Shown here piece by piece: positions 25,076 through 32,929 of a stretch of 42,766 bases of DNA. The translations under genes were made by a program, and so were the position numbers. Position 1 is the first letter of the stretch; the number at the start of each line of letters is the position of its first letter. Location: assembly GCA_038522635.1 (NCBI GenBank), contig JBCBJZ010000011.1, positions 1-42,766 on the forward strand. The letters are read 5' to 3'. The notes beneath the pieces were generated by a model. It did no database searches. It saw only the letters and a program-made list of their open reading frames with translations, and was not told the origin of the DNA. Source of the DNA: JBCBJZ01 sp038522635 (GTDB taxonomy: Bacteria; Pseudomonadota; Alphaproteobacteria; Rhizobiales; Hyphomicrobiaceae).

Positions 25076-26149
25076 TTAGTTCTTGGGCCGCGCCTTGTCG
25101 ATCATGATTTCAACGCCGCGGCGCGCCTTCTCGCGGGCCTCCTCCATCATCGGGCGGGCGCGCTCGCGCGCATCTTCGGCAATTTGCGCCATACGGTCAG
25201 CGGCCGACGCCGACAGCGTTTTGGTGCGTTGCCAGATGCGGCTGAACAGGCCGCGCTTCTGGATCAGCGCATCCGCAGGCAGCGCTTCAACGGTACGGAT
25301 CAGATCAGCGTGAATGCGCCGCCCCTCGCGGCCCACGACCCGGTCGTTCGCGCCGGTGAAAACAACGAGCGGCGTGCACGCGGTGACGACCTTGCGTGCC
25401 TTCTTCAACCAGCCGCGGTTGCTGACCTGGGTCTCCTGCGCGAAGTACACTTTTTCGCCGTTCAATTCCTGACGCAGGATGCGCCGATCGATCACGGGAA
25501 TGAGCGTCCCACCGAGTTTCTCGATCAACTTAAAGCGCGCGTTCTTGGGGTCTGGAAACTGTACGAAAAAGGCGACGGCGCCGGGCGTGTTCAACGCGTT
25601 GCGGATCGCTTGATCTGTGCTGTCGGCGTATTGGACACGGCGCGCCTGGCCGAGGCCATCGGCATCGATCCTTTGCAGGTTTTGGAACGTCGCTGCGCTG
25701 CCCGACTTGCGCGGCGGCAGGTGGAACGTGCGGCGAAAGGCGAAGCCGGCGATATCGCCATAACTTTCAACATCGCGCGCCCGGGTCACGGCGAACACGC
25801 ATTCGCGCACGTTGTCGCGCCGCAGGATCTTGTAGGGGTTCGGCTTCATCCGACCCGTTAGCAGGGCGAGCACGTCCAATTGGCCAAAACCGATCGCGCG
25901 TGGATCACCGAAGACGCGCTCCAGGTTGGCGGCGGTCCCTTCGGACGTGCGGCAGGTGGCATTGTAGCGGGCTTGGTTGAGCGCCGTCGCAAGCGGTGGG
26001 CAGAAGGTGGTGTGGTAGGCGCCGGTCTTCCCCCCGGTGTGGATGTCGGCGGCGTTGGCGGTTGCGGGTGCTGCGAGCATCAACGCGGCAGCGGTGAGCA
26101 GCGTGCTAAGCGCTGCGAGGCGCGCCTTGGCGGTTGGTTTGACGCTCAT
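25076..26149 (-). CDS. TAXI-like periplasmic solute-binding protein, orphan
   Basis: This 357-residue protein has a signal peptide cleaved near residue 34 (ANAAD). The mature start IHTGGKTGAYHTTFCPPLATAL and TSEGTAANLERVFGDPRAIGFGQLDVLAL resemble TAXI-type TRAP receptors (GGxxGxYY...G.xxNL..L..G..DLGF.Q.D). No TRAP permease gene is adjacent. The C-terminal ~50 residues are a charged amphipathic helix (DARERARPMMEEAREKARRG), not usual for TAXI proteins, and could dock to a membrane or partner. GGAGG lies ten bases upstream of ATG. The family call is by pattern and moderately sure. Confidence 0.65.
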   Translation of the reverse strand: MSVKPTAKARLAALSTLLTAAALMLAAPATANAADIHTGGKTGAYHTTFCPPLATALNQARYNATCRTSEGTAANLERVFGDPRAIGFGQLDVLALLTGRMKPNPYKILRRDNVRECVFAVTRARDVESYGDIAGFAFRRTFHLPPRKSGSAATFQNLQRIDADGLGQARRVQYADSTDQAIRNALNTPGAVAFFVQFPDPKNARFKLIEKLGGTLIPVIDRRILRQELNGEKVYFAQETQVSNRGWLKKARKVVTACTPLVVFTGANDRVVGREGRRIHADLIRTVEALPADALIQKRGLFSRIWQRTKTLSASAADRMAQIAEDARERARPMMEEAREKARRGVEIMIDKARPKN

Positions 26150-26396
26150 CGGTGATGGACCTCCAGGAGTTCAGGCCGCGGTTTTGGTGCGGTGATGCAT
26201 GCGCAAGCGTAGCACGACACGGCGCCGCAGGCGGCTCATGTTTGCGGTGCACCTTGAGGAGACAGGGGCGCAGGCCGCAGGGTTACAGAACGCTATAGTC
26301 GCCAAGGCTTGCCGACGCCAGCGCTTGCGGGTGCATCATCAAGGGATGCGCGTGAGCCAGTTCGCTTTGAGCGACCCCAACGATGCCAACGGCGCC

Positions 26397-27119
26397 TCAG
26401 CGCGGGGCCCGGTGCGCCGCCAGGGACGACGATGATGCGGCGTGCGCGGCCTCGGCGATCAACGCGGCCTTGATCAGCAGGTACAACGTCAGCGCATTGA
26501 GGATGTGCCAGGCGAAGTGCGTGCCAATGCGGTGGCCATGGGCCTGCACGGCTTCGCATAGCGTGTAGTCGAGCGTGCGCAATGTCAGCGAAAGCGCGAA
26601 CACCAAGCCTGCCCCCAGAACCAGCGTGCCACCAGGTCTCTTCCACACCAACATCAGCGGTCCGATGACAAGCATCGCAGCCAGCGCCGGCGCATAGCCG
26701 AGCGAGCCATTGAAGCAAGGGCGCCCACCGCACGAGATGTCGCCCGCGCCCTGCAACAGCACAATGAAGCCGATTGTGCCTGCCGCCACCACGATCCAGG
26801 GCAGGCGCAAATGAACCCGCAGCGCGTAGGCGAAATAGCTGATCATGAAAACGCCTATGGGCGCGACATCGGCGATGACGGCCCAGACGGTGGCATAGGT
26901 GTGAAAGAGAAAGCTGCCGATGCCGATGGCGGTCAGGACGAGGATGAAGAAGCCGGTTGCGAAGCGTCGTGTCCCCGCCGGTTGCGCACGCCAGGAGGCG
27001 GCGGCAAAGCCGGCCGCGACCAAAAAGGCAGCGTTGGTGATGGCGTTGGTCGGCTCAGCCCAGAACGTCGGGTCGAGCCCGCGTTCGCAGTAGTTGAAGA
27101 GCTTGGTGTCGAGCCCCAC
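26397..27119 (-). CDS. Ceramidase-like (alkaline ceramidase/CREST superfamily) membrane protein
   Basis: This 240-residue integral membrane protein has about seven hydrophobic segments. It shows the metal-hydrolase signature of the superfamily: NYCERGLDPTFWAEPTNAITN near the N-terminus, S-x-L-F-H (GSFLFHTYATVWA), an Asp in ADVAPIGVFM and the paired histidines HFAWH near the C-terminus. Alkaline ceramidases hydrolyse ceramide; bacterial members are poorly studied and the substrate here is unknown. GTG at 27119 has GGAGA six to seven bases upstream; an ATG at 27176 is in frame but adds non-conserved residues. Confidence 0.8.
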   Translation of the reverse strand: MGLDTKLFNYCERGLDPTFWAEPTNAITNAAFLVAAGFAAASWRAQPAGTRRFATGFFILVLTAIGIGSFLFHTYATVWAVIADVAPIGVFMISYFAYALRVHLRLPWIVVAAGTIGFIVLLQGAGDISCGGRPCFNGSLGYAPALAAMLVIGPLMLVWKRPGGTLVLGAGLVFALSLTLRTLDYTLCEAVQAHGHRIGTHFAWHILNALTLYLLIKAALIAEAAHAASSSSLAAHRAPR

Positions 27120-27229
27120 GTCCCATCTCCGCTGCTGGCGTCCCGTCGGCGCTGGTGGCTCAAGACGGCCGATCAACGCTTGTGAGACGCCGCCGTTCGC
27201 CCTTCACGTTTATCGCTCACGTCCACCAC

Positions 27230-27748
27230 TCATGGGGCCCGCTTCGCCAAGAGCCGGACCCCAGGGCCGTAAAGCAGCAAAAGCAGCCCGCCGGCAATCA
27301 CCACAATCGACAGCGCGCCCACCAGAATGATCGCGAGAGGCACCGAGGTAAAGATCACCGTCGCCAGCGCTTCCACGCTCTCAAAGCCGCGCCCGCGCCA
27401 GGCGATCAGGCCGACCGTTTGTAGCCCTGCGACCACAAGAACAACAGCGAGCGAACCGCCGGTGAGCAGCCAAAGTTCCCGGCCCTTCGGTGGGCGTCCC
27501 TGATGGCGCAAAAAGAGCTGTCCCGCACCGATGCCGGCTGCGGCAAGCGCTGCCACGGAAAAACTCGCGCGTGGGGTCAACCCGACGGCGAGGTAGAAGC
27601 CGACGACGAGCACGCTGAAACTGATGAAGAAGAGCGCAAACCAGCCCACATAAGGTGCGATGCTTACGGGCGGATGCGTACCAGGGTGAGCGTCAGCCCC
27701 TGGGTTGCCCTCAGATCTTGCGCGTTGGCGCCCAAGCCGTGGCGGCAT
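27230..27748 (-). CDS. Four-span membrane protein, unknown function
   Basis: This 172-residue protein has four to five hydrophobic stretches: VGWFALFFISFSVLVVGFYL, FSVAALAAAGIGAGQLFL, LWLLTGGSLAVVLVVAGLQT, and IFTSVPLAIILVGALSIVV continuing to GGLLLLLYGP. The RHQGRPPKGRELW turn is basic and probably cytoplasmic. ATG at 27748 has AGGGG seven bases upstream, which favours it over GTG at 27649. It lies between aspS and the ceramidase-like gene on the same strand; no family is recognised. Confidence 0.65.
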   Translation of the reverse strand: MPPRLGRQRARSEGNPGADAHPGTHPPVSIAPYVGWFALFFISFSVLVVGFYLAVGLTPRASFSVAALAAAGIGAGQLFLRHQGRPPKGRELWLLTGGSLAVVLVVAGLQTVGLIAWRGRGFESVEALATVIFTSVPLAIILVGALSIVVIAGGLLLLLYGPGVRLLAKRAP

Positions 27749-27832
27749 CGTTCGGCCCCTCGCTTCAGAATTGCTTGAAGTGATGCGCTGACCACCCGTG
27801 CAGCCTCGCGCCGGTGCGCGGCGAGCGCGCGA

Positions 27833-29653
27833 TTACGCGCCCGGCAACAACCGGATGCCCAACTCGCGTAGTTGCTTGGGCGACACCTCACCTGGTGCAC
27901 CCATCAGCAGGTCCTGCGCTTGTTGGTTCATCGGGAACATGATCACGTCGCGCAAGTTCTCCGCGCCCGCCAGCAACATCACGATGCGGTCGATGCCGGG
28001 AGCGATGCCCCCGTGCGGCGGAGCGCCAAACTGAAAGGCGCGGTACATGCCGCCAAAGCGCTCTTCAAGCGTGCTCTCTTCGTAGCCCGCGATCTCGAAC
28101 GCCTTCTTCATGATCTCCGGACGATGGTTTCGGATCGCGCCCGATGAGAGTTCCACGCCGTTGCACACGATGTCGTATTGGAACGCCTTGATGGTGAGCG
28201 GGTCTTGCGTCTCCAGCGCTTCAAGTCCGCCTTGCGGCATCGAGAAGGGGTTATGCGAGAAGTCGATCTTCTTCTCATCCTCGTTGAACTCGAACATCGG
28301 GAAATCGACGATCCAGCAAAAGTCGAAGCGATCCGTGGCGGTCAGTTCAAGATCGTTGCCCACCTTGAGGCGTGCTTGCCCGGCAAAGCTTGCAAACGCC
28401 TTCGGGTCGCCGGCTGCGAAGAACACCGCGTCCCCGTCTTTGAGGCCCAGTTGGTCGCGGATGGCGCTGGCGCGCTCCGGCCCGATGTTTTTGCCGATCG
28501 GACCGGCCGCTTCCCCATCCCGGTAGAAAATATAGCCAAGCCCGGGCTGCCCTTCGCCCTGTGCCCAGGTGTTCATGCGGTCGCAGAACGCGCGGCTGCC
28601 ACCGCTTGGCGCGGGGATCGCCCAGACGCGGTTTTTCGCGTCCTTCGCCAACATGGAGGCGAACACCTTGAATCCGGAGCCGGCGAAATGCTCGCTCACG
28701 TCTTGCATTTCGATCGGGTTGCGCAGATCAGGCTTATCGGAACCGTATTTTGCGATCGCCTCATCGAAAGGAATGCGCGGGAACGGGTTGGTGACGGGCT
28801 TGCCTTCGCCGAACTCCTCAAAAAGCGTGCGCATGACCGGTTCAACGGCATCGAACACGTCGTCCTGCGTGACGAAGCTCATCTCCAGATCGAGCTGATA
28901 GAACTCGCCCGGTGAGCGGTCGGCGCGCGCGTCCTCATCGCGGAAACACGGCGCGATCTGGAAGTAGCGATCAAAGCCCGACATCATGATGAGCTGTTTG
29001 AACTGCTGCGGTGCTTGCGGCAGTGCGTAGAATTGGCCCGGATGCATACGCGACGGCACCAGGAAGTCGCGTGCGCCTTCGGGTGATGATGCGGTCAGGA
29101 TCGGCGTCTGGAATTCGGTGAAGTCCTGCGCGTGCATGAGTTCGCGGATGCGCCGGATGATGCTTGAGCGCAGCATCATGTTGGCGTGCAGCGTTTCGCG
29201 GCGCAGATCGAGAAAGCGGTAGCGCAAGCGCAGATCTTCTGGATAGTCGGGTTCGCCAAAGACCGGCACGGGGAGTTCGGACGCGCGCGACAGCACTTCG
29301 CAGGCGCGGATGAACACTTCGATCTCGCCGGTCGCAAGGTCATCCTTCACGGTCTCGGCCGAGCGCGGCTTGACCTCGCCATCGATGCGTAAAACCCATT
29401 CAGCGCGCACCGTTTCAATCAACGAAAACGCATCGCTGTCGGGGTCAACCACGCATTGCGTGATGCCGAAGTGGTCGCGCAAATCGACGAACAGCAGGCC
29501 ACCGTGATCACGTACGCGGTGAACGAATCCAGAAAGGCGTACGGTTTGACCGGCATCGCTGGCGCGCAGCGCAGCGCAGGTGTGCGTGCGGTAGGCCGGC
29601 AGGTTGGATGTGTCGGCCCCGTCGGCGCCCGTGTTCGATGATCTTTGCCCCAC
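27833..29653 (-). CDS. aspS: Aspartate--tRNA(Asp/Asn) ligase
   Basis: This 606-residue class II synthetase charges tRNA with aspartate. In order there are the OB-fold anticodon domain (YRTHTCAALR to about residue 130), motif 2 CFRDEDARADRSPGEFYQLD, the inserted GAD domain of bacterial AspRS, and motif 3 GGIAPGIDRIVMLLAG. In the anticodon domain the discriminating position is His50 (VRDHGG), the residue known from non-discriminating enzymes that also make Asp-tRNA-Asn for GatCAB. GTG at 29653 has AGGAGG ten bases upstream and precedes the conserved N-terminus; the frame stays open to 29887 but that extension is not family sequence. Confidence 0.96.
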   Translation of the reverse strand: MGQRSSNTGADGADTSNLPAYRTHTCAALRASDAGQTVRLSGFVHRVRDHGGLLFVDLRDHFGITQCVVDPDSDAFSLIETVRAEWVLRIDGEVKPRSAETVKDDLATGEIEVFIRACEVLSRASELPVPVFGEPDYPEDLRLRYRFLDLRRETLHANMMLRSSIIRRIRELMHAQDFTEFQTPILTASSPEGARDFLVPSRMHPGQFYALPQAPQQFKQLIMMSGFDRYFQIAPCFRDEDARADRSPGEFYQLDLEMSFVTQDDVFDAVEPVMRTLFEEFGEGKPVTNPFPRIPFDEAIAKYGSDKPDLRNPIEMQDVSEHFAGSGFKVFASMLAKDAKNRVWAIPAPSGGSRAFCDRMNTWAQGEGQPGLGYIFYRDGEAAGPIGKNIGPERASAIRDQLGLKDGDAVFFAAGDPKAFASFAGQARLKVGNDLELTATDRFDFCWIVDFPMFEFNEDEKKIDFSHNPFSMPQGGLEALETQDPLTIKAFQYDIVCNGVELSSGAIRNHRPEIMKKAFEIAGYEESTLEERFGGMYRAFQFGAPPHGGIAPGIDRIVMLLAGAENLRDVIMFPMNQQAQDLLMGAPGEVSPKQLRELGIRLLPGA

Positions 29654-30059
29654 GGCCGCAATGCCTCCTGAGGTTGGTGTCTTAAGGTCGCCTGCGCGTC
29701 GAAGTCGCCGGCGCGATTTGCGCGGGAAGAGCGCATGCGCCCCCCGCGCTGTCAAGCGGAGCTGGGGGGGTGCGCTGGTGGGTTTGTGGGTCGAATGCAG
29801 GGGACGTGGTTCGCGGTGCGCCAACGGTCCTGTTTCGGCCGCAAGACGCGCACGGAGACCGGCCAGCACGACACCGATTGCTGACACACTTTAGGGCTAT
29901 GCCCCTTCTAAGCACAGGGGCACGCGCACCGAGCCTGGACGGCTTTCGCGCGATCGCCCATAACGAGCCTTGCTTTGAGCCCGGATCACGCCCCGCGCAC
30001 ATGCTTCGTGCCACGCGACCCTGGTAACGTTTCGACCCGCACAAGGACCACCGCCCGCC
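29654..30059. other. Divergent gap between aspS and cvpA without a recognised gene
   Basis: The 406 bases carry promoters for both genes by position. An open frame continues upstream from aspS, but it is not conserved-looking and lacks a ribosome site. A C-run/G-run near 29737-29770 can pair imperfectly. No tRNA or riboswitch was recognised. AAGGA near 30044 serves cvpA. Confidence 0.4.
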
Positions 30060-30617
30060 ATGATCGGCCCGCTTTCTTACCTCGATATCGTCCTGATCGT
30101 GCTGGGCTTCATTTCCGGCATGCTCGCTCTTTATCGGGGCCTATCGCGCGAAATCCTGTCGCTCGTCGCCTGGGTCGCGGCCGCCGGCGCCACGTTCTAT
30201 TTCGTCTTCTTCCACCGCGACATCGCTGAACAGCTCGGCAGGCAAATGGACGTCCCGGCTGCGGTCCCTTTGGTGGGCATCGGCGCGTTGATCTTCCTGG
30301 TGGTGCTGGTGCCGGTGCACCTGATCACGATCCGCATTTCTGATGCCATTCTTGATCGCCAGCTCGGCATGATCGACCGCATCTTGGGGTTCGGCTTCGG
30401 CGTTGCCCGCGCTTTCTTGATCGTGGTCATCTTCTACATGCTGGCGCTGCCGTTCCGGCCAAACCTGGCGAAGGAACTGCCGTGGGTGGCGCAATCGTAT
30501 TCTTACCCATCGATCCAGGCGACGAGCCGGTCGCTGGGTGTGCTGCTGCTCACGCTGGTTGAGCGCATTAACCCCGATCTTGACCCCAACGCGCCCGACC
30601 GCCAGCAGCAGGGCTGA
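30060..30617 (+). CDS. cvpA: CvpA family membrane protein
   Basis: This 185-residue protein has four membrane spans (LDIVLIVLGFISGMLALYRG; EILSLVAWVAAAGATFYFV; VGIGALIFLVVLVPVHLI; GFGVARAFLIVVIFYMLAL) and the family signature YRGLSREILSLVAWV and DRILGFGFGVARAFLIV. CvpA is needed for colicin V export in E. coli and is linked to envelope homeostasis. It lies upstream of purF, as in many proteobacteria, although a ~270-base gap with its own possible promoter separates them here. Confidence 0.93.
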   Translation: MIGPLSYLDIVLIVLGFISGMLALYRGLSREILSLVAWVAAAGATFYFVFFHRDIAEQLGRQMDVPAAVPLVGIGALIFLVVLVPVHLITIRISDAILDRQLGMIDRILGFGFGVARAFLIVVIFYMLALPFRPNLAKELPWVAQSYSYPSIQATSRSLGVLLLTLVERINPDLDPNAPDRQQQG

Positions 30618-30698
30618 GCCAGCGTCGCTCGAGCAACGGGCGCATCAGGTGGAAACGCTGTGCCCTTCAACCTTGGTCCAAGCTGCACGCGTGCGCTG

Positions 30699-30727
30699 TT
30701 GAAGGCCTGCGAAAACGTCACAGATAT
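30699..30727 (+). promoter_or_regulatory. Possible purF promoter
   Basis: TTGAAG (30699-30704) and AGATAT (30722-30727) are separated by 17 bases, about 160 bases before the purF start. The -10 match is weak. The gap also contains a fragment resembling the ends of R1 and R2 (30627-30650). Confidence 0.25.
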
Positions 30728-30889
30728 GTCGCATTCCCCGGTGGTGCGGCGAGCAAAATGTGCTATGGCACCGCCAGCTTGAGGGATGAGGCGCGCGGCT
30801 GGTGGTGGCGCATAGGCGGACCAGCCTGAGGACGACAACCGCGTGACCTGGGCGATCGCGCCGGGCACGCCAGTCAGCGGGCACACACC

Positions 30890-32380
30890 ATGATCGAGAC
30901 CGGGATCGAAACCGGAACGGATCGCTACGGCGATGACCGGCTGCGCGAAGAGTGCGGCGTGGTCGGCATTTTCGACCAGGATGATGCCGCAGCGCTCACC
31001 GCGCTCGGCCTTCACGCGCTTCAGCATAGAGGCCAGGAAGCGGCCGGCATCGTGACCTACGATGGCATCCGCTACCACACGGAGCGGCGGCTGGGGCTGG
31101 TTGGCGACCACTTTTCCAGTCAGCAGACGATCGACCAGCTACGCGGCCGTAATGCCATCGGTCACGTGCGTTATTCGACGCGCGGCGACACGATCATGCG
31201 CAACGTGCAGCCGCTGTTCGCCGATCTCGACACGGGCGGTTTCGCCGTCGCGCACAACGGTAATCTGACCAACGCCCTGGATCTGCGGCGCAAGCTGATC
31301 GCCGAGGGCGCGATTTGCCAGTCGACGTCTGATACCGAGTTGATCTTGCACCTGCTGGCGCGGTCCTCGAAGCGACGCACGGTCGAGCGTTTCATTGAAG
31401 CGCTCCTCCAGATCGAAGGGGCCTACGCGCTAGTGGCGATCACCAATGACATGGTGATCGGGGCGCGTGATCCCGTCGGCATCCGGCCGCTGGTGATCGG
31501 CCGTCTGCGCGGCGCTTACCTGCTCGCCTCAGAGACCTGTGCGCTTGACATCATGGGCGCTGAGTTCGTGCGTGAAGTTGAGAACGGCGAGGTGGTCACG
31601 ATCACCAAAGATGGCCTTGAGAGCCACCGCCCGTTTCCGCAGCGACCCGCGCGGCCGTGCATTTTCGAATACATCTACTTCGCGCGACCCGACAGCGTGG
31701 TCGGCGGCTTCCCGATCTATGAGGTCCGCAAGAAGATGGGCGTCGAGCTTGCACGCGAATCGACGGCGGACAATGCGAACGGCGATGTTGTGGTGCCCAT
31801 TCCGGATTCAGGCGTGCCCGCCGCCATCGGCTTTGCGCAACAGTCCCAGATCCCCTACGAGCTCGGCATCATCCGCAACCACTACGTCGGTCGCACCTTC
31901 ATCGAGCCCGAGCAGAAGATCCGCCAGCTTGGCGTTAAGCTCAAGCACTCGGCGAATGCGTGCGCGGTGCGCGGCAAGCGCGTCATCCTGATTGACGACA
32001 GCGTGGTGCGCGGTACGACGTCGAAAAAGCTTGTGCATATGATGCGGGAAGCCGGCGCGCGCGAAGTTCACATGCGCATCGCTTCACCGCCGATCCGTTA
32101 TCCCGACTTCTACGGCATCGACACACCGAAGCTCGGGGAGTTGATGGCCGCGCGCATGTCTGTCAGTGAGATGTGCAAGGACATGGGTGCTGATAGCCTC
32201 GCATTCCTGAGCGTTGACGGCGTCTACCGGGCGATGGGCTTCGCGAACGGCCGCGACGCGGAGAACCCTGGGTTCACGGATCATTGCTTTACAGGGGAAT
32301 ACCCAACGCGCCTCGTCGACCAAAGCGGTGGTGCTGGCGATGACGTGGATCAGCTTTCATTGCTGTCGGAGGTGCGTTAA
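30890..32380 (+). CDS. purF: Amidophosphoribosyltransferase
   Basis: This 496-residue enzyme catalyses the first step of purine synthesis, from PRPP and glutamine to phosphoribosylamine. The glutaminase nucleophile is Cys22 in REECGVVGIF, so a 21-residue propeptide must be removed, as in Bacillus-type enzymes. LHALQHRGQEAAGIVTYDG and the glutamine-channel region follow. The phosphoribosyltransferase PRPP loop is VILIDDSVVRGTTS near residue 366. Length and motifs are normal. The ATG at 30890 has no strong ribosome site but is the only start that gives a propeptide. Confidence 0.97.
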   Translation: MIETGIETGTDRYGDDRLREECGVVGIFDQDDAAALTALGLHALQHRGQEAAGIVTYDGIRYHTERRLGLVGDHFSSQQTIDQLRGRNAIGHVRYSTRGDTIMRNVQPLFADLDTGGFAVAHNGNLTNALDLRRKLIAEGAICQSTSDTELILHLLARSSKRRTVERFIEALLQIEGAYALVAITNDMVIGARDPVGIRPLVIGRLRGAYLLASETCALDIMGAEFVREVENGEVVTITKDGLESHRPFPQRPARPCIFEYIYFARPDSVVGGFPIYEVRKKMGVELARESTADNANGDVVVPIPDSGVPAAIGFAQQSQIPYELGIIRNHYVGRTFIEPEQKIRQLGVKLKHSANACAVRGKRVILIDDSVVRGTTSKKLVHMMREAGAREVHMRIASPPIRYPDFYGIDTPKLGELMAARMSVSEMCKDMGADSLAFLSVDGVYRAMGFANGRDAENPGFTDHCFTGEYPTRLVDQSGGAGDDVDQLSLLSEVR

Positions 32381-32571
32381 CGGCGGGCATGCGGGTCAGT
32401 GAGGCCAACGGCGTAAGATGGCGCGTTAACTGAAGCCCGCGTGCCAGCTCAGCGCGTGCATGATCCCGGCGAAAGGGCTCTTGCCGGCTGGCACCGTGCG
32501 AAGCGTCGGCGTGCGAACGCGCCGCGCAAGCGCACCAGATGTGGCTGCACGCGGCGGTCGCGCACACCCAT

Positions 32572-32658
32572 GCGGACGTGGTGGAATCGGTAGACACACA
32601 GGACTTAAAATCCTGAGAGGGTAACCTCGTGCGGGTTCAAGTCCCGCCGTCCGCACCA
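32572..32658 (+). tRNA. tRNA-Leu (anticodon TAA), CCA encoded
   Basis: It is 87 bases long with acceptor GCGGACG / CGTCCGC, a class II variable arm (GAGAGGGTAACCTCGTG), anticodon loop CTTAAAA and T-arm GGGTTCAAGTCCC. CCA is encoded. The anticodon TAA reads TTA/TTG. It stands alone downstream of purF. Confidence 0.97.
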
Positions 32659-32755
32659 TCGGTGCTCTTCATCATCGGCCTTCAAAGTTGTGCGCAGCCT
32701 TCGTGGGGCGCTCGCCTGTGCCAGTTGGGCAACGCTCTTTGGCCAGATGTCTAGG

Positions 32756-32772
32756 TTAAGCGGCCGTTAACC
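32756..32772. promoter_or_regulatory. CtrA-like box (TTAA-N7-TTAACC)
   Basis: TTAA, seven bases and TTAACC match the alphaproteobacterial CtrA consensus TTAA-N7-TTAA(C). It lies nine bases before the Zur box in the promoter region of the NicO-like gene. With only a short consensus, a chance match is quite possible. Confidence 0.35.
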
Positions 32773-32780
32773 CCTCAAAC

Positions 32781-32798
32781 GTAACGTTATAACGTAAC
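32781..32798. promoter_or_regulatory. Zur box upstream of the NicO-like transporter
   Basis: GTAACGTTATAACGTAAC contains the 12-base perfect palindrome ACGTTATAACGT and matches the alphaproteobacterial Zur operator (GTAATGTTATAACATTAC type). A second, better copy lies before znuA. It is about 130 bases before the gene start and implies repression in zinc-replete cells. Confidence 0.8.
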
Positions 32799-32929
32799 AT
32801 TGCCCTATTCGGCGCGCATGCCACCGCCGCGCCGCGTTTTCGAAGCGTAATCCGAGCACGCCGACGTGCGGCGCAGACACCGGGGATGGTGTTGATCCCC
32901 GATCCCTTCACCTCGCAGGAGCCGCTGTG

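Noticed and set aside
29654..29887. An N-terminal extension of 78 residues on aspartyl-tRNA synthetase
   Set aside because: AspRS normally starts just before YRTHTC; the AGGAGG at the GTG at 29653 supports the short form.
30620..30650. Another copy of R1 or R2 after cvpA
   Set aside because: Only about 13 bases match each repeat (CGAGCAACGGGCGCA and TCAGGTGGAAA), too short to call a copy.
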